64,000 nt of DNA from Zhengitettix transpicula (GCA_037074705.1 CM073596.1:18620501-18684500); one strand, 5' to 3'; shown: positions 24,045-37,700, counted from the stretch's first letter. Numbers and translations are program-made. Notes: generated from the sequence alone by a model not told the origin.

Positions 24045-25256
24045 TTTGTATTTATTACAATATCAAAACGAAGATGACACATGTCGGAGATTCTGTAGTT
24101 GAAATTCATAGATCCTTTCTGCTGTTAATTAAATGGAAACATTTCACAGATTACTATTTTTTCATTGGATTAATGGTGTAAAATAGATGGGTTTAATTCT
24201 AAACAATACTAAGGCTATGTTTGTCATTTAGCTTATTTCTTCTTTTTGATTCTTCTTTACGAAATTTATCTATTTATTTAAACCATATGGTATATATTAT
24301 TTATTCATCGAACCATCCTTTATCCATCTTGTTTCGATAAACACATTTGGTTACCGTAATGTTGTTTACAATTAAATTGTAAAAATTCTGCCACACTTAA
24401 ATGGTTTACTGTAATAAAAGAACACGAAAAAAATTTAATGCAGTGAACATAATCTGTGAATTACTACTGCAGTAGTTTCGGACACGTCTCATCTTTGATT
24501 TTATATAATTTTTGTATCTCATATATGCTTTTCCTCCTCGGTTCGTCTTTATTCTTGTGTTTTACAAAGACCTACATATAACACAATGAAGGGAAAAATT
24601 CCTGGAATACGTGACCAACCATTGGCACAGGAATATCTTTATAAGCGGTGGATATGTATTTTCATAGACACGCATGTGGAGCCATAAAACAGTAGGTAGA
24701 AGACAATGGATATGACGGAACGTGCGCAAATATGTTAAAATGAACGTATGAATGGAATCAGAGTTGAATTGTTAACACGTCTACAAAGCCTGCTGCTGCA
24801 ACCTCCACGACGTACCACCAGCAGTTGACTGTATTCTTGAGAAAAGTGGCTACTCAGTGGACAAAGGTTGTGAAATTCCCAAATACGACGTAAGTGAAGA
24901 TATTCCGGCGTGGTAAGTGTTATAAATGGTGGTAGAGGTGGTGTGTGGGTTGTTCTCGTCTTTAAGTGAGACAAAGTGTTGTTCCGCTTCGTCACGCCTC
25001 TTCAGGCCTCGTTGCCAGGAAATTATTCTACAATGATGACTCGTCTGAGGCGGGAACAACAAACAGGAGTTTAGTTAGTCATTAAGCTAAGCGAGTTCTG
25101 TCACACAGGCAATATATTCTCAGAATCGAATGGAAAATGTATAGCGTTCATACGCCATGGTGTTTGGATTTCTGCAGGAGAACACGTGGCACGAATCGTC
25201 CAGTGAACGGGATAGCGATTGACTGGATTGTGAAATCTCAATCATGTAGGCCATGG
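24045..25256. other. No gene seen
   Basis: AT-rich. Frames at 24735-25062 are Pro/His/Thr-rich translations of a simple GGTGG-like stretch. Confidence 0.45.
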
Positions 25257-25722
25257 TTTTTTAAGGGATTCGACAGGCAATTATGGGGTAATCCACATAG
25301 TGGCAACTCCCCTCTTATAGCATAGGAACGGGATTTGAAAGGGGAGATGCGGAAGGGTACCGGAAGGTAGCCAAGGGTTAACTAGGACCCCCGGTCTATG
25401 GTTTAAGGATTCTACCCGGCAATTCGCCTTAAAGAGATGCATAGAAAACCCTAGAAAAACCTGCATCAGGTAGGTCGGGAATTTGGTACTTTTCCCACGC
25501 CCTTCCCATGGCGGGAGAGGGTTTTGCTGTGGGGACGCAGCTTTTTCATCGCTGTCGCTTGACCAGTTTAGGAGACAGTTGGCCGACTATTCCAATCGGA
25601 ATAGCGGACAACTCTTACGGTATTCCCAAGGTCTGCGACCCCGGAACATACACCTCTCAAAACAGGCCGAGGCGCATGTGGTTAAAAAAAACCAGAGTGA
25701 TGTGAAGGCCTCCCCAAAGGTA
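25257..25722 (-). mobile_element. Short retroposon copy E (downstream half of a head-to-tail pair)
   Basis: Reverse-oriented copy. Its A tail reads as T run 25257-25262, and its 5' end stops near the TACCTTTGG block at about 25722, directly against the A tail of copy F. It contains all the family's middle blocks. No target-site duplication was found around the pair. Confidence 0.78.
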
Positions 25723-26400
25723 TTTTTTGGGGGTGTAGACAGGCTACGTATAGGGTAATCTACATAGTGGCAACTCCCCTCTTATAGCATAGGAAAGAGA
25801 TTTGAAAGGGGGGATGTGGAAGGGTAGAGAAAGGTAGCCAAGAGTTAACTAGGGCCAACGGCCTATATTTTAAGGATCCTACCCGGCATTCGCCTAAAGA
25901 AATGCAGGACAAACCCTAGAAAAACCTGCATCAGGTAGGTCGGGCATTGGGTACATGTCCCACGCCCTTCCGATAGCGGGAGAGGAGTTTGCTGTGGGGA
26001 CGCAGCATTCTCCTCTCCGTGCCTCGACCAGTTTAGGAGGCAGCTGGCCGAATATTGCAATGGGAATAGCGGACAACTCTTACCGTATGCCCAAGGTCTG
26101 TGACCCCGGAACATACACCTCTAAAAACGAGGTGCCTCGGCTTGTGGAACCTTAGTTCAAACACGGAGTGGAAAAGGCATCCCCAAAGGTAGCCCCTTCA
26201 TATCTCTCCTACAAAGTTCTGCCTGCGAGAGAATTTCCCTCGCGGGTATTGCCTGCGAGAGAATAGCCCTCGCAGACATACTAGTCTCCCCTCTCCCCAG
26301 GGTAGGGGCGAAAGATTTGTACGATCTGAAGGTAAACCAGAGTAACCCCCCAAAGATAGGGGAACCGTATACTTAAAAGCCTGGTTATTGGACAATGTAG
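25723..26400 (-). mobile_element. Short retroposon copy F, longest copy (upstream half of a head-to-tail pair)
   Basis: Reverse-oriented. The A tail reads as T run 25723-25728. Beyond the two 5' hairpins (26220-26276) it appears to carry about 120 more bases than copy D, including GGGGAGAGGGGAGACTAGT and TACCCTGGGG on the - strand, so the full element may be about 680 bases. The right edge is approximate. Confidence 0.72.
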
Positions 26401-26525
26401 ATGAGAGAAAAAATTCCAATGCAGTTATATAACGTAAAATTTTTGGTGTAATTGTTTATTGTCACTTTAAAATTTCTCGCGCGTTCAAGTATTCTCAGGA
26501 ATTTCACATAAACATTCGGGAGGCC

Positions 26526-26809
26526 TATTTGTAAGGTCCCTCTCCCGTCATCGGAAGGGCGTGGGACAAGTACCAAATGCCCGACCTACCCGATGCAGGT
26601 TTTTCTAAGGTTTTCCCTGCATTTCTTTAGGCGAATGGCGGGTAGGATCCTTAAAATATAGCCCGGGGGCCATAGTTAACCCTTGGCTACCTTCCTCTAC
26701 CCTTCCGCATCCCCCCTTTCAAATCCCTTCCTATGCTATTAAAGGGGAGTTGCCCAATGTGGATCACCCTCATGTAGCCTGTTGCCCTAAAAAAAAATAT
26801 TTGTAAGGT
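26526..26809 (+). mobile_element. Short retroposon copy G, 5'-truncated, 12-bp target-site duplication
   Basis: Element 26538-26797 (260 bases) is flanked by TATTTGTAAGGT at 26526-26537 and 26798-26809. Truncated 5' end, intact 3' end and a pure A tail: the classic product of target-primed reverse transcription. Confidence 0.87.
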
Positions 26810-29229
26810 ATGTCGTCTAGTGTCGGAATGCCTACCGGTCTCTCTTCAATATTTTATGAACGAAGATTATTGATCTTAATTAGAAGATCTACAAATGACT
26901 GCTAATATTCGTAATCGTTGGAGGAAGAGTATTAAATATTTTTATTCTTGAATAACGTGCATATTTATTTAATAAAGTGATAGTCGATTTCAAAAACCTC
27001 TAATACGCGTTTCCTTTTTTTTTACGGCCATCCGTTTACATAACTGTTCCCTCAGTCATGTTCGAAATGTATACCAGGGTCTTATTAGGTTAGAGAAGTT
27101 TATAGGAAAACTCCAACAAGTGTTCCAAAGTCTGATTCAACATGCTGGGTAAAATAAATTCAGGCAACCAAGCTGAATATTCTTGAAGTGATTTCGTTTA
27201 ATATTCTACTCGTAAATAATTGTTTAAAAATTTTCAAATCAATAGGAGTCATTAATAGATGCCTTAATACAGAATCTGCTTTCCCTCCGACCTCATTTGG
27301 AAAATAATTTCTCTCAGCTGTTTACCCCCTACACAGTTTTACTCTCTGTGTATGAATATTTGTTGTTTTTGAAAGAACGTTTGTTAGGTGGAAGGGAATT
27401 TGGCGCGACCCGCTGTTCTCTTCTCCCGGGAGAGTGCAGCGCCGATAATTACCGTTGCTGCTGTCGAATATTGCATTACAGGCCGCTGCTATCGCAAGAT
27501 TCATTAGCTTATCTGTAATGAGCTGCGGGATTGGCTTTTCTTGGCTCACATCCAGACCGTTTAATGGCTATGTCCAATTTATTATATATCTAACTACTAA
27601 TTCTTAACAGTAATGCTCGTCTGTTCTCTTCTTTTATAGTTATTTTTGCTATTAGCACTTTCCCCATTCAGAAAGTGACATTCAGCAAATTTATTGAAAG
27701 TCAATGACTTACTTAGGGTGCATACTCGTACACAGTCGAGAAGCAGTCGGGGTATAAAAGGGAGGCAGTGTTCCTTCAACTGCATAAATATCTATCTAAA
27801 TAGTCGATATAGAAAGTTGAGTAAATGACGTGAAAATAAATAGATGTGACATTTGGACGAACCCCCGACCTTGTTACATTAACCTGTACATTTTATTTTC
27901 CGTTTAGATATTTTATTAATGTTTTTGTGTACTGAAATAATTTTTTTTTAATACGTTTGTAAGTCACGAGAGTCGCGGTTCGTCTCCAATGTTTGTATTC
28001 GAGGCGTCGTTCTGTCAGATATCCTCCCTCTGGTCGTAATTGATTGGGGCGTCTTTGGCTCTCCTCGCCGACCGTGACATTACCGACGACCAAGTTAATG
28101 GAGCCTGACATTAAGAGGCGGCCACGCAGACGCCCCGGTAACTCGTAAATGCTCCCTCGTCCTTCCGTTATTGGTTCGACGCTTAGGAAGCTCTTGGCTA
28201 CAATAACGTATAAAAGTGCACTGTATTATAAATATATTTTTAAAAAAAGTCAGGCTCGACTCCAAACAGTTATAATGTTTATCGGAAGTAAGGAACATAT
28301 AAAGAGGAAGATATTCACTGTGTAGGAAGACAAATTACTGGTAATAATTTCATGTCACCAATGGGTCATTAGGACCCCATAAAAAGCAGTGCATTGTCTT
28401 GAATGAAAAAGTTATGATTTAAATTCTCAAAATGTTTTGGTGAAGTCGGCTTTTCTCATCATCATCGATGTTGCGTTTAAGACGTTATTTTATTTCAAGC
28501 TCTATACACCTTAATAACGTTCATCTGATGACTACTTTCGCTGAAGCGTTCCTTGCCTGGTGGAAAAGCGATGGAACATTTTTTCTATTTCTTACGAATA
28601 GTTTGCAATAACTTATATCATAATTATTTATAAGTAGTTCATGATATGATAAATAAATTTCAAAGGAAAATCAAGAAGCTCCTGCAAAATCGATATTTGA
28701 GTTTCGCTCAAAAATTTATTTATTTAATCCACTTTAAATCGAAATTATTTTCGATACTTTGAATATTTGATACAGGGTTCTGTGGTTGATCAATATTATT
28801 ATTAACGTTGATGGCTTTCAAATCTACATCGGCAGGCTGAAACGTCGTTAAGATTTGGAAAGTTTAGACATCCTGTCATGAATCATTTTTAAATGACAGA
28901 ATCCATATTGATTTTTTAATATACGAATAATTGATAGAATTGAAGGAAAATTTGGAAGTTAAAACAAATTTTCAAACTAATAATTATGACAAATTCTGGA
29001 ATTGTATAGATATTCGAAAAACATCATCAAATTACCCCGTACAACGGAAGTATTATTTTTTTATCTTTTACCAGTTCTTACTTTTGAGGTAGGATTAATT
29101 TATTAATAAATTATAGAAGTATTTTAAATATTACAGAACTCTGTGATTTTATGATTATTTTTCACTAATTTTTCACCTACTAAAAAGTATTATAGAAAAA
29201 AGATAGTATTTTTACGTCTGTTTACATTA
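26810..29229. other. No gene seen; GC-richer CpG patch at about 27960-28200
   Basis: The patch at 27960-28200 has open frames on the - strand and GTATAAAAG at about 28209 on the + strand. I cannot assign a product, and a lone exon of an unknown gene cannot be excluded. Confidence 0.35.
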
Positions 29230-29470
29230 AAAATAATGCAGTTTTTCGACCAATATCAGACAATATTTTATTTATTTACTATTAACACAATTAATAGTAT
29301 AATTTTTTTGTTCAACCGCTTTTATAAATTCATTGGCTTCTTGGTAATACAACTTTATTTTGTTCAATTTTTTAGCAGGAAAGACCTGATGAAGGTACAA
29401 ACACGTACCGAAACTTTGTCATAAATAAATAAAATATTGTCTGATATTGGTCGAAAAACTGCATTATTTT
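29230..29470. mobile_element. MITE, 241 bases, perfect 49-bp terminal inverted repeats
   Basis: Left arm 29230-29278 and right arm 29422-29470 are exact reverse complements (AAAATAATGCAG...). The centre holds AAGACCTGATGAAGGTACAA and CACGTACCGAAACTTT. Identical arms suggest a recent insertion. The ORF at 29236 lies inside and is not a gene. Confidence 0.85.
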
Positions 29471-30395
29471 GTTATAGAAAAACATCAACCACAACCAACG
29501 CAATATTTTTTTTTAAAAAAAAACATTGTTTTTGATTTAACGTCTGCTTTTACTTTACTGTAAAACAATTCAGTTATCACCAATAACAACCTTGATTTAA
29601 AAATATCAGTTTAAAATGACAACAACGTTTTGGTACCTATTTTTAACTTCTTCAGGCTGTGACTTCAATAAAAATTCAAATTTGTTAACTTGAAATTGTA
29701 TATTTTCACTCTCGGTGTATGAAGGAAAAAATTTCAAGTTCTTTAATTTTAATTTTGTAATCAAGTCGCATCCTGTAAAAGGTACGTAAACATTGATGTT
29801 ATTTTAGAATAAATGTCTGTTAATTGTCATAAACGTTATTTTATTTTGCATGTAATTATTCAAAGAAATGCAAATTTGAAGTTCATAATTAAATAAATTA
29901 AATACACGTATTAATGCGTCGTAGTGATAGGAATTAACCGGAAGAAAAAAATAATACTTTATTGCCATATTAAAAACAAATGAAACACACAAGTTGCTGC
30001 ACTTAAAAAAATAAGAAGGTTGCTAGGTTTAAATTACGCACTTACGGCTTGTATATTATGTTAATAACTTATTGAATTAGATATATGCATTAAAGGAAGC
30101 ATTTGAATGAAATTATCTGAAAAAAAAAATTTTAACTAAATTTCCATATCGAAATTTAATAAAATTAACAAGGTACTACATATATAATAGTTTCTGCGTT
30201 GTAACATGATTGCGAATCCCTTTCTATACGAAAGGAAATTAGGACTTAACGCCATGGTGTTTCTTACGAATTGAGTTCAGCTTCTGATGCAACCATGTGT
30301 CCAAATTTATGAAAGTGGGTCACCTGAGCCCGATATCTCGAGTGCAGTTTCCTTTGTTCCACTGTTTTTGAGACCCTGATTGTTCTCGTTTGCAG
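29471..30395. other. Upstream region of HS3ST, no coding exon recognised
   Basis: AT-rich until about 30240. A relic with CAACGTTTTGGTACC and CTTCTTCAGGCTG lies at about 29620-29660. The acceptor-like TTCTCGTTTGCAG ends at 30395. Confidence 0.4.
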
Positions 30396-30408
30396 ATGCT
30401 GGGGGAGC

Positions 30409-30927
30409 ATGCGGACGCCGCCCGACGCGGCTGAAGGTGCAGACTGTGTGGTTCTGGTGGGTGTGTCGAGGCCCAAGCTGGCGGCCGCCTTGCTGTCCGT
30501 GGCTCTACTGTCGCTGTTCCTCACGTTCCACGTACTGTACGACAGCGCTCTCTACACGGTCCTGGAGAGCACTGCCCTCCAGGCCGAGCTGGCGGCAGCC
30601 GTGTCCCAGCAGCAGCAGCTGGAGGCGGCGACGGGGACGACGGGGGCCGTGCAGGAACTCTCCACGCAGAGCCGGGTGCACTTTGCGAGGACTCACCGCC
30701 GCCTCCCACAGGCGCTCATCATCGGCGTGAGGAAGTGCGGCACTCGTGCTCTCCTGGAGATGCTCGCCCTGCATCCGCGCATCCAGAAGGCCGCCGGGGA
30801 GGTGCACTTCTTCGACCGCGACGACAACTACCGCCGCGGCCTCGAATGGTACCGCCGCAGAATGCCGCATTCGTTCAGAGGACAGGTCACCATCGAGAAG
30901 AGCCCAAGCTACTTCGTTACTCCTGAG
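30409..30927 (+). CDS. HS3ST: HS3ST coding exon 1: signal anchor, stem, PAPS loop
   Basis: Codes residues 1-173 and ends in frame after TPE. The donor is GTCAGA at 30928, a weak but acceptable GT site; the open frame beyond it loses all family similarity. The exon is very GC-rich inside AT-rich DNA. The start at 30409 was chosen because it places a hydrophobic segment about 23 residues in. The ATG at 30396 is in another frame and soon hits a stop. Confidence 0.9.
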
Positions 30928-33900
30928 GTCAGAGCGCTTTCAAATTATTTTGGGATTGAGATGCCACAGCTCAGTTGCAACAATTCAAAATAATCTTTAT
31001 AGCCAATACAGACAAAAAAGGGTGGTAATATAAATACCACACATCGTTTCTAGGATCCTTGGCCCTTTCATCAGCTGCGAAGAAGAGCCTAGAGAAACAC
31101 AACTGCACAGGTCAGTTGACAAAACTCAAAAGCGACGAAAACGCAACGACAATGGGAGAACCGAAGGGGTAGAGGAACAATAAGGCATCATAGCAATTAT
31201 TGAGTTTCATAGCTGTGGTGTTGAATTTAATGTGAAGCATCTGTAAAATGAGTCTGGAATTGTACCTGGTGTCAATGTCTAAAATCTTAGCATTTTCCAA
31301 TCAAATGTATTGTAATAATTAAATAATATAATACTTGTAAGCGCTTTACAATGATACAAACTGTAAGTTATGTACATTATACTGTTCTCATTTATCAATG
31401 GATGAACAAAATTGCCATATTACATTATAAGCAAATCGATTGATGCGTCTAAACATAGACGAAATTTGTTGTGAAAGAAATAATACTACAGATTGAATTT
31501 AAACAGTTTTAAATTTCATCAGGAATTAACGATCTCATTTTATCGATAATTAAATAATTAAAATTAAAGAACGATCTGACTTTTATCTTTTAAAAACGGT
31601 TTACAATATGATTTTACAGTTTTTCTACTTACGGCCGCCCAGGTCTCATTTTAGGTTTTTCGTGCACAAAATTTGGGGATATCACTGATTCTAGTACTCA
31701 CAGACTCTAAATGTCAACAAATTCTAATTGGCGTAGTTTTGTTAGTTGGTCTAACACAAATTGGTAGATTCTCGATGCTTTGCTGCAACCTGGATTTGCA
31801 GATGTCGTGACTTTAGTTGGAAATGTACTTCATTGGTTTGTCTATGGCCAGCAGGTTGAATTTTATGCTCGGCCACCGATTACATTAGTTTCACTCTCTC
31901 CTTCCCGACTGAAGATTGCTTTACTTTTCAATATTTTAGAACATGTTTGTAACTGCTATCAAACTGTTCTATTTGCGGTCCGCTGCCCGACTGCATAACT
32001 TTTTATAATATGAATTTTCTGGTCTTTACACCGCGCTGTTCTATGCCCGACTGACTTCCTCGTCTCGTCCATTTTGAGCGCGTAAAATTCTCAGTCAATC
32101 GACAACAATACTTTCTTTGCATTGCCGCCTTGTTGCGGCGTCCACTCTATATCCACTAATAATGAGTCCTCTACAATCCAACTTTCCAATTAGCACAATG
32201 TCTTAATTACCAATTACTACAGTATGTTTACAACTGTTTGGATACTACAGATTGTTTTATCAATGGGAAGTTTCATATTAAATATATGTTATTCGATACG
32301 TATCTAATAACAAAAAGGGAACTCAACAATTGCTATGATCCCTTATTGTTACGCTAACCCTTCGGCGTTGTCGTTACGTTTTCGTCGCTTTGGAGATTTG
32401 TCAACTGACCAGTGCAGTTGTGTTTCTCTAGGCTCTTCTTAACACCTGACGAAAGGAACAAGGATCCCAGAAACGTTGTGTGGTATTTATATTACCCTTT
32501 TTTTGTCTGTATTGACTATCTGTCTTATTCTTTATTTTCAATCAGACTTAAAATTTTTCAATGCAAAAAAAAAATACCACTTACCCTGACCAAAGTCCAA
32601 CACATTTTGCTCTTAACTTACACTCTCATTAAGCAATCCTGAGATTAAAAAATTGAAATAATAAGTGTTGGTGAAATGGATCTGAACCTGGAATAAATAA
32701 AATCTGTATATACAGTAGAAAACAATTTATGAGCAGGTAATGATTTATTGATTTGACTGTGTTAAAAATTATTTTTAACACGTTTGAATTGAAGAATAGC
32801 AGGTTACTTTCAGTATCGCAAGGAACAAATAAAGTTACGAATGAAATAATTTTCAGTGCAACTAGATGTTGGTGAAAAATATTTGTCATTCAACTCTCCG
32901 ATTCTGCTGCTCGATTTCACAAGCATGAATACGTGGACCACCTTCTCAAACTGCTTTAGAGATATGTTTCAAACAGAATGGTTCATTAATATTAGCGATA
33001 CGCGCGCAGTTTGTGTTCTCCGCCGGTCGTCGAAACCAACTTTGATCTTCCGCCGTATTGGTAGGCTACGTGCCTCGCTTTCACGCTCGTCTGCTTGCCT
33101 AGCGAGGCGGCGCTAATAGATGGGGATGTACGTTCCACGTCCTAAGCCAATTACTAGCACTCGTCTTCTGCCCTCGACGTATTTCCACAAAGTCTGCGTT
33201 CGTGACATCAAGCTGACTCTTTATTATCACAAGAAGCTGATAATTTTATAGTCGCTGATATATAAATTCCTTCACGATTCAACCCGCATCCCAAAACAAA
33301 ATGAAACACCGTATACATTTAAAGGACTTAAAATAAACAGGACGTCATTTTAGATTAAGTTTCCCATAAGCCGTGACATCTAGTCCGTTTGGTATGCGAT
33401 TTATCGTTCGCTGTTCTAATTAAATCAGTCGACTGGCTGTCGGAAAAGCCCTTCCAGCACTTCCAGGTGCGTCAATTATGGTGACATTGGATAGCAATTC
33501 TTTTTTTAAAAAAAAACTAACACGTCTGTTGTGAACTTCTTGAGATATACCCATTTTCATCGGTCTCTTGCCGATTTATTTTTGTTCGTTACAGAGCCAT
33601 CTACAGCGCGAATCGAGAAAAAAATATTTCAGACAAAACTAATTTATCTTATTGGAGAATTTTGGATCTGTAACAAAAAATTGGTGTTCTAATTTATTAT
33701 TTAATAGGTGCCTCCCACCCCACATCAACCCCATGGGTCAAGTTTGGTTTTTATTGAATAGGTTTCTGATAGATATTAAACGCTTGGGTTTTTTGGTTTA
33801 TAGATCCGATCTGTTTTTCTCATGGATATTTTACTGTTGCGGGACTTTTCCATATATATATATATATATTGTAATACTAACAAATTTATTTCATTATTCA

Positions 33901-34738
33901 ATTTAAATTAATATGAACAAATAAAAAGTTAAAATGATAGGATTTAAAATAAAAAAACAAGAATTCAAAATATAACAAAATTAATTTAATAAAAACAAAT
34001 TCTTATCTCAATTGAAATTTTACAAGTTGGTAATGTGCCATGGCTTAATTTCAGGGCCGCCTATCGGGCCTCCAATAAAGATTGTTACAAAATGACAATT
34101 AAAAACTTACAATGCAAAAATGTCCTGACTTAAATAATTTTTTAAATACGTAATCTGACGAAAATTATATTTACACGTTAGGTTTACAATTAATAAAATT
34201 CCATTTTTTGTTTACTTTACCCTTAGCTGTTCGTCTGGGCTCGATCTCACTCGATGTTTTTAAACACATCACCAAAAGGCCATATATCACTGAATTTAAA
34301 AATGTTTTAGATTTCAAACACAAGCCACTTTCTGCTCCTAACTGTTGATAACGTTTTTTGAACAATCATCGTAGATAGCTTTCTTCTCTAAAACTTTGCT
34401 AATTGCATGAATATGGCAATAGACGAAGTATTCCAAACTGTCGACTTTTAATTACAAAACCCGGGGACTTTTAATACAACATATCTCTGTTTCCTAATCA
34501 CACTTGCTCAATCACGGTACCAGGAAGTCTGAATACGGACCTTTCGCCACTGAATTCTCAAGTTCCGCACGTCTCAGTGCTGCCTGAGGCAACAATGCAA
34601 CTTCAGCAAGCAAGCATTAAAGTCCTCATATTCATGTAGACAATCCTTCAGCTCTAATGAAATGGGCTCATATTTACGCCGCCGATAATGAAAATTGTAA
34701 AATTTTGTTTATTAAATAATTTCATATTCTTAATCACC

Positions 34739-34781
<43 letters not shown>

Positions 34782-37700
34782 CAAATGAGTAACTAACAAA
34801 TTCGATGATTTGCTTTGAGCTGTATTTCAGCTTTTAATAAATATACATTTTTAATTCAAATACAAAAAAAAAGTTTATGCGAGTTAAAAATACAATGCAC
34901 GTATCACATTAAATCCTCAACTTCCATTCCCAGTACGCTCAAGCCTCGTTATTATTCCAAGCAATGTAGTTCGTAGTTTTTCTCTTAATTTAGTTGTGTA
35001 ATCGTCTCCAGCCAACAATTACGAAATTAGTTCCTCTAGATCCCTCCTCATTTCTCTTACGAATTCTCTCCAGCGACCGCATTTCAAAGCATCCGATGCA
35101 CAGTTCTATAATGAACATTAAACTCTTAAGCACACCATCCGTGAGGGTAAACATATTACTCTTTTTAATGTCCAGACAGCATTCTAAGCGATGTTGGGGA
35201 ACTATTTTATGTTCCAAGAAGGAAATAAAAGGAACACGAAATCTTAGTGTGCGTTATTCCTCGGCAGTATTGCCAGCGTGTATTAGGCTAAGCCTTTTTA
35301 TCACATATACGTTGACGAGACAAAAGTACGGCAGATTGGCCAGGAAGTTGGTAGCTACCTCCTTGAAGATTACGCGGCCGTTCGCTGAGCCACAGCCAAA
35401 TTAGAAGGCGGTGAGGAGATTACGTGGATCAGTCATGGCTTCGAGAAGGCCACGACTTGCCACGCATCTTAATTCGCTCTACGACCGCTAGTTTGAGCTG
35501 AAAAACTCCCTCAACACGGTAACAAGTTGCTCCGTGTCTCACGAGTATCACACGGCGATCCACAATCAGCAGAAATACTAATTCCTTGTTCCACAACGCT
35601 AATTTTTTTTATGAAACCATGACGTAAAATAACAGTTAATTCAATTGAAACAACACAATTATTAAATTATTTTTTTTACCGTACATTCCTAATTTCAAGT
35701 TTCCATGAAATGCCACCCCAAAGTGTGGTTAACGAAAAATGAAACATATTTTCTATTAAAACAACACTTTTATTCTCAGGGAATTCTCGACGTAGTAGCA
35801 AAGGTAACACGCACACTGAAATAGGTCACTGGGTCTGACAATGCATATTTTACCAGCGTTCATTAATTGATCCCAACGTGACGTTGCTCGTCAGCTGCGG
35901 GATGTTCAACTTCCACCCAAAGTCTGGATAGACTGTCGTTCATCGACGACAGCACGACGTGTCGAAATTTCGCAGCAGGGACACCTACCTCCAATCGGAA
36001 CAGTTGAACAACTCGGTGTATCGGCTAGACTCCAATAATAATATTATAGCCAACACATTTTCAGTTATTAGCGATTCATTTTATTTCTGAAACATTCCGT
36101 TAACGGAATACGTCAGGTTTTCCCATCTAGACACACACACGAAAAAGGATCTCGCGCTACAAAGCAACAGGTTAATGATAATTAATACTTTAACACGAAT
36201 TATGTACAATTTTCATGTTTGGTTAGGTGCAAAAAGTGATCATAATGGCAAAATTGTTGATTTTTGTTTTTCTGAATGGCAAACTTCAACACCAGATCAG
36301 TTTGTGCGGACTCTTGGTAAGCAACCAAAAGAAGGATTCGAAGATTAGTTGAAGCTATCGACACAAATTCACCGTTTAAAAAATGGTACAACGAGAACTG
36401 GGTTTACTGTATCTTCGTCCACTCCTAGTTTCGTACCTCACGCGAGATTCGTATTGGTGACTGCTTGTTTTAACATGAAATATCATTCTCACATTCTAGC
36501 GACAGTCTGTTGTTTTGTGGAACCGTGGAAATTGATTTCGCTTTACAGTGGTCCATCAACACGAAAGTTGCGTTTTTGCCGGATGCTGGAAATGAGAGTT
36601 TTCAATTGTAAGAGAGGTTCCCTGAAGCTTTCTGCCTTCGGGCAACTCGACTGCTTGGGATTCGCGTATTAAACCGTGGTACGAGATCGCGCCTCTTCAG
36701 CCCAAGGGGCAATGCAGACCCACAGCAGCAATCTGCGCAGATAGCGTTCATTAAACTGAATGAGGAATATCCCTCACTTGCTGTGGGAAACGCTGCTGTC
36801 AAAATCTCGCACAAACAATACAATATTTTTTGAAATGTGCCTTTCACGGTCCAACTTTCACTTGTAGGTTCCAAATCAAACAAATTTCAAATTTTTAAAA
36901 AATATTTTCATATTTCAAATTAAAATCTGAATGTTATTTATGGTAAGATTAAAATGTCAGATTAAAAAAATACGGAAAATATTAACAATTTTCTACTTAC
37001 TAATAAATAAATAAATATATATATTGTAATAACAATTAAAGTAGTTATTAATTTATTAATTTCTGATTAATGCAATTTGCCCTAGTTTATGTAATAACTA
37101 AAATAATAACCACAGATTTTAAACAAACAATATATCATTTATTACCACACTTTTACAATTAATACAAATCATAAAAACAATTTTATTTCTCATGAAATAC
37201 ATTTAAATAATCGGACTCGGTACCCTCAAGATCTTTAAGGATCTTGTCAAGGAAAACGGCACAATATGATACAAATACACAAATATAGTTACAATAAAAT
37301 GAAAAATGAAATGAAACGAAATTAACGAAATTAACGACATTAACGAAATCTGACTTTATACCCTTTAATTACAATTTACAATTATAAATTCAGAAAATGG
37401 ACTTACACGTTCTTGGGTCCACACACTCACTTCATATATGCTTAAAAGTCCCCCAGGCTGCACTCACACTGTTGACGGCGTCACCCTCACGACAAATTCG
37501 TACTCCTTTGATGGCAGTCAAACCTCCACGATGAATACTCCCATTTGTTTACGCCTGATGTTGGCATCCCTGTGTCCTCCTGCGGACCCGCACCGTCGCT
37601 CTCCCCAGCCGACCAACGCTCACTAACCTGAGGTCTCTTGTCTAACTAAATGTCTGTCAAAATTGTTTCGTCCCCCATAACTTGGACCTGCGTCCGTCTC

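Noticed and set aside
30505..30870. 121-codon - strand ORF and other long frames over HS3ST exon 1
   Set aside because: Shadow frames of a GC-rich coding exon; the sense frame carries all sulfotransferase motifs.
36349..36883. Overlapping 107- and 93-codon frames in HS3ST intron 1
   Set aside because: No recognisable domain, and frames on both strands are equally open.
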